Below, piece after piece: positions 13,424-13,654 of a stretch of 13,654 nucleotides of DNA; the first letter of the stretch is position 1; each line of letters begins with the position of its first letter. This stretch comes from CAYWNA01 sp964459305 (GTDB lineage Bacteria > Planctomycetota > Planctomycetia > Pirellulales > Pirellulaceae). The stretch lies in contig CAYWNA010000321.1 in assembly GCA_964459305.1 (NCBI GenBank), forward strand, positions 1 to 13,654. The letters are read 5' to 3'. Position numbers and translations under genes: made by a program. The notes beneath the pieces are model-generated. The model made no database searches, was not told the DNA's origin, and saw nothing but the letters and a program-made list of their open reading frames with translations.

Positions 13424-13654
13424 TGGCCTTTGGACTCACCGGTGGCCGCTCAGTGTCGCGTCAACTTTCGATTGACGGGTTGGAGTCCAGGCTTCAGCCT
13501 GTCCCGCATAGCCTAAAGGCTGTACCCCAACAGCCTCAGACGGTTGATTACAGGACTATTACCGACCCGTTACGCAGCACATACACGATGGCCATAAGAA
13601 TTGTCTCGACAGGGCATACAATACGGAGTGGCTGGCAAACGTGTACACCGAAAG
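13424..13654. other. Gene-free end of window
   Basis: Contains the second dispersed repeat copy at 13479-13529. An ATG at 13588 is open to the window edge (22 codons), but it lacks a ribosome-binding site and cannot be judged. I see no other supported feature. Confidence 0.45.
13479..13529. repeat. Dispersed palindromic repeat, copy 2
   Basis: Same unit and orientation as 7821-7872: identical for the first 27 nt (through CAGCCTGTCCC) and again over AGCCTAAAGGCTGTAC, with a variable 3-4 nt centre and a changed end (CCCAA instead of TCCAG). The conserved hairpins point to selection on, or recent spread of, a structured element. Confidence 0.8.

Noticed and set aside
13588..13654. Possible gene start at the window edge
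   Set aside because: Only 22 codons are visible, with no ribosome-binding site; cannot be supported.

Overview
The window looks like a chromosomal stretch from a planctomycete, most likely of the Pirellulales type. This rests on moderately high GC by eye, lipoproteins and envelope proteins of planctomycete style, a secreted SUMF1/formylglycine-enzyme-like protein, a Gfo/Idh/MocA oxidoreductase, and gaps filled with palindromic dispersed repeats. I see no tRNA, rRNA, CRISPR array, transposase gene or phage gene. The lineage is inferred from protein style and repeat content, not from a marker gene.

Layout. (1) 69-3000, minus strand: a uroporphyrinogen-decarboxylase-fold protein (1552-3000, GTG start) followed by a Gfo/Idh/MocA oxidoreductase (69-1262). 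They are separated by a 133-bp three-tier palindromic element (1408-1540). (2) 3001-3434 is a divergent intergenic region with a good sigma70-like promoter facing each way and a 17-bp inverted repeat between them. (3) 3435-4547, plus strand: an exported SUMF1-domain protein without the copper-binding cysteines of true formylglycine-generating enzyme. (4) 4570-9457, minus strand: a five-gene run read right to left. It encodes a CxxxC-containing conserved hypothetical protein, a LolA-like probable lipoprotein, a CcsA/HemX-type membrane protein, glutamyl-tRNA reductase (hemA) and an NAD-dependent sugar-nucleotide epimerase. The ccsA-like and hemA genes overlap by ATGA, and the epimerase ribosome-binding site overlaps the hemA stop, so the last three genes are probably translated as a unit. 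(5) 9458-10046 holds no gene; it carries the probable promoter of the five-gene run and several decayed palindromes. (6) 10047-11695, plus strand: a two-component system (intramembrane-type histidine kinase plus OmpR-family regulator, ATGA junction), then a small coiled-coil lipoprotein (11812-12255) with its own likely promoter. (7) 12302-13179, minus strand: a small uncharacterised protein and a cold-shock-domain protein whose mRNA is predicted to have a leader of about 210 nt. (8) 13180-13654: the cold-shock leader and promoter, a second copy of the repeat seen at 7821, and no gene.

Function. The best supported pathway link is hemA, the committed step of C5 tetrapyrrole synthesis, coupled to a CcsA/HemX-type membrane protein of the kind used in haem delivery and cytochrome c maturation. 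The kinase and regulator are clearly partners, but their target cannot be read from the window. The oxidoreductase and the UroD-fold protein are probably catabolic or C1-related enzymes of unknown substrate.

I found no convincing new multi-gene system. The points most worth following are the UroD-fold protein whose zinc-ligand positions appear replaced, the cysteine-less SUMF1 protein, the hypothetical/LolA-like/ccsA/hemA/epimerase grouping, the palindromic repeat families, and the long cold-shock leader.
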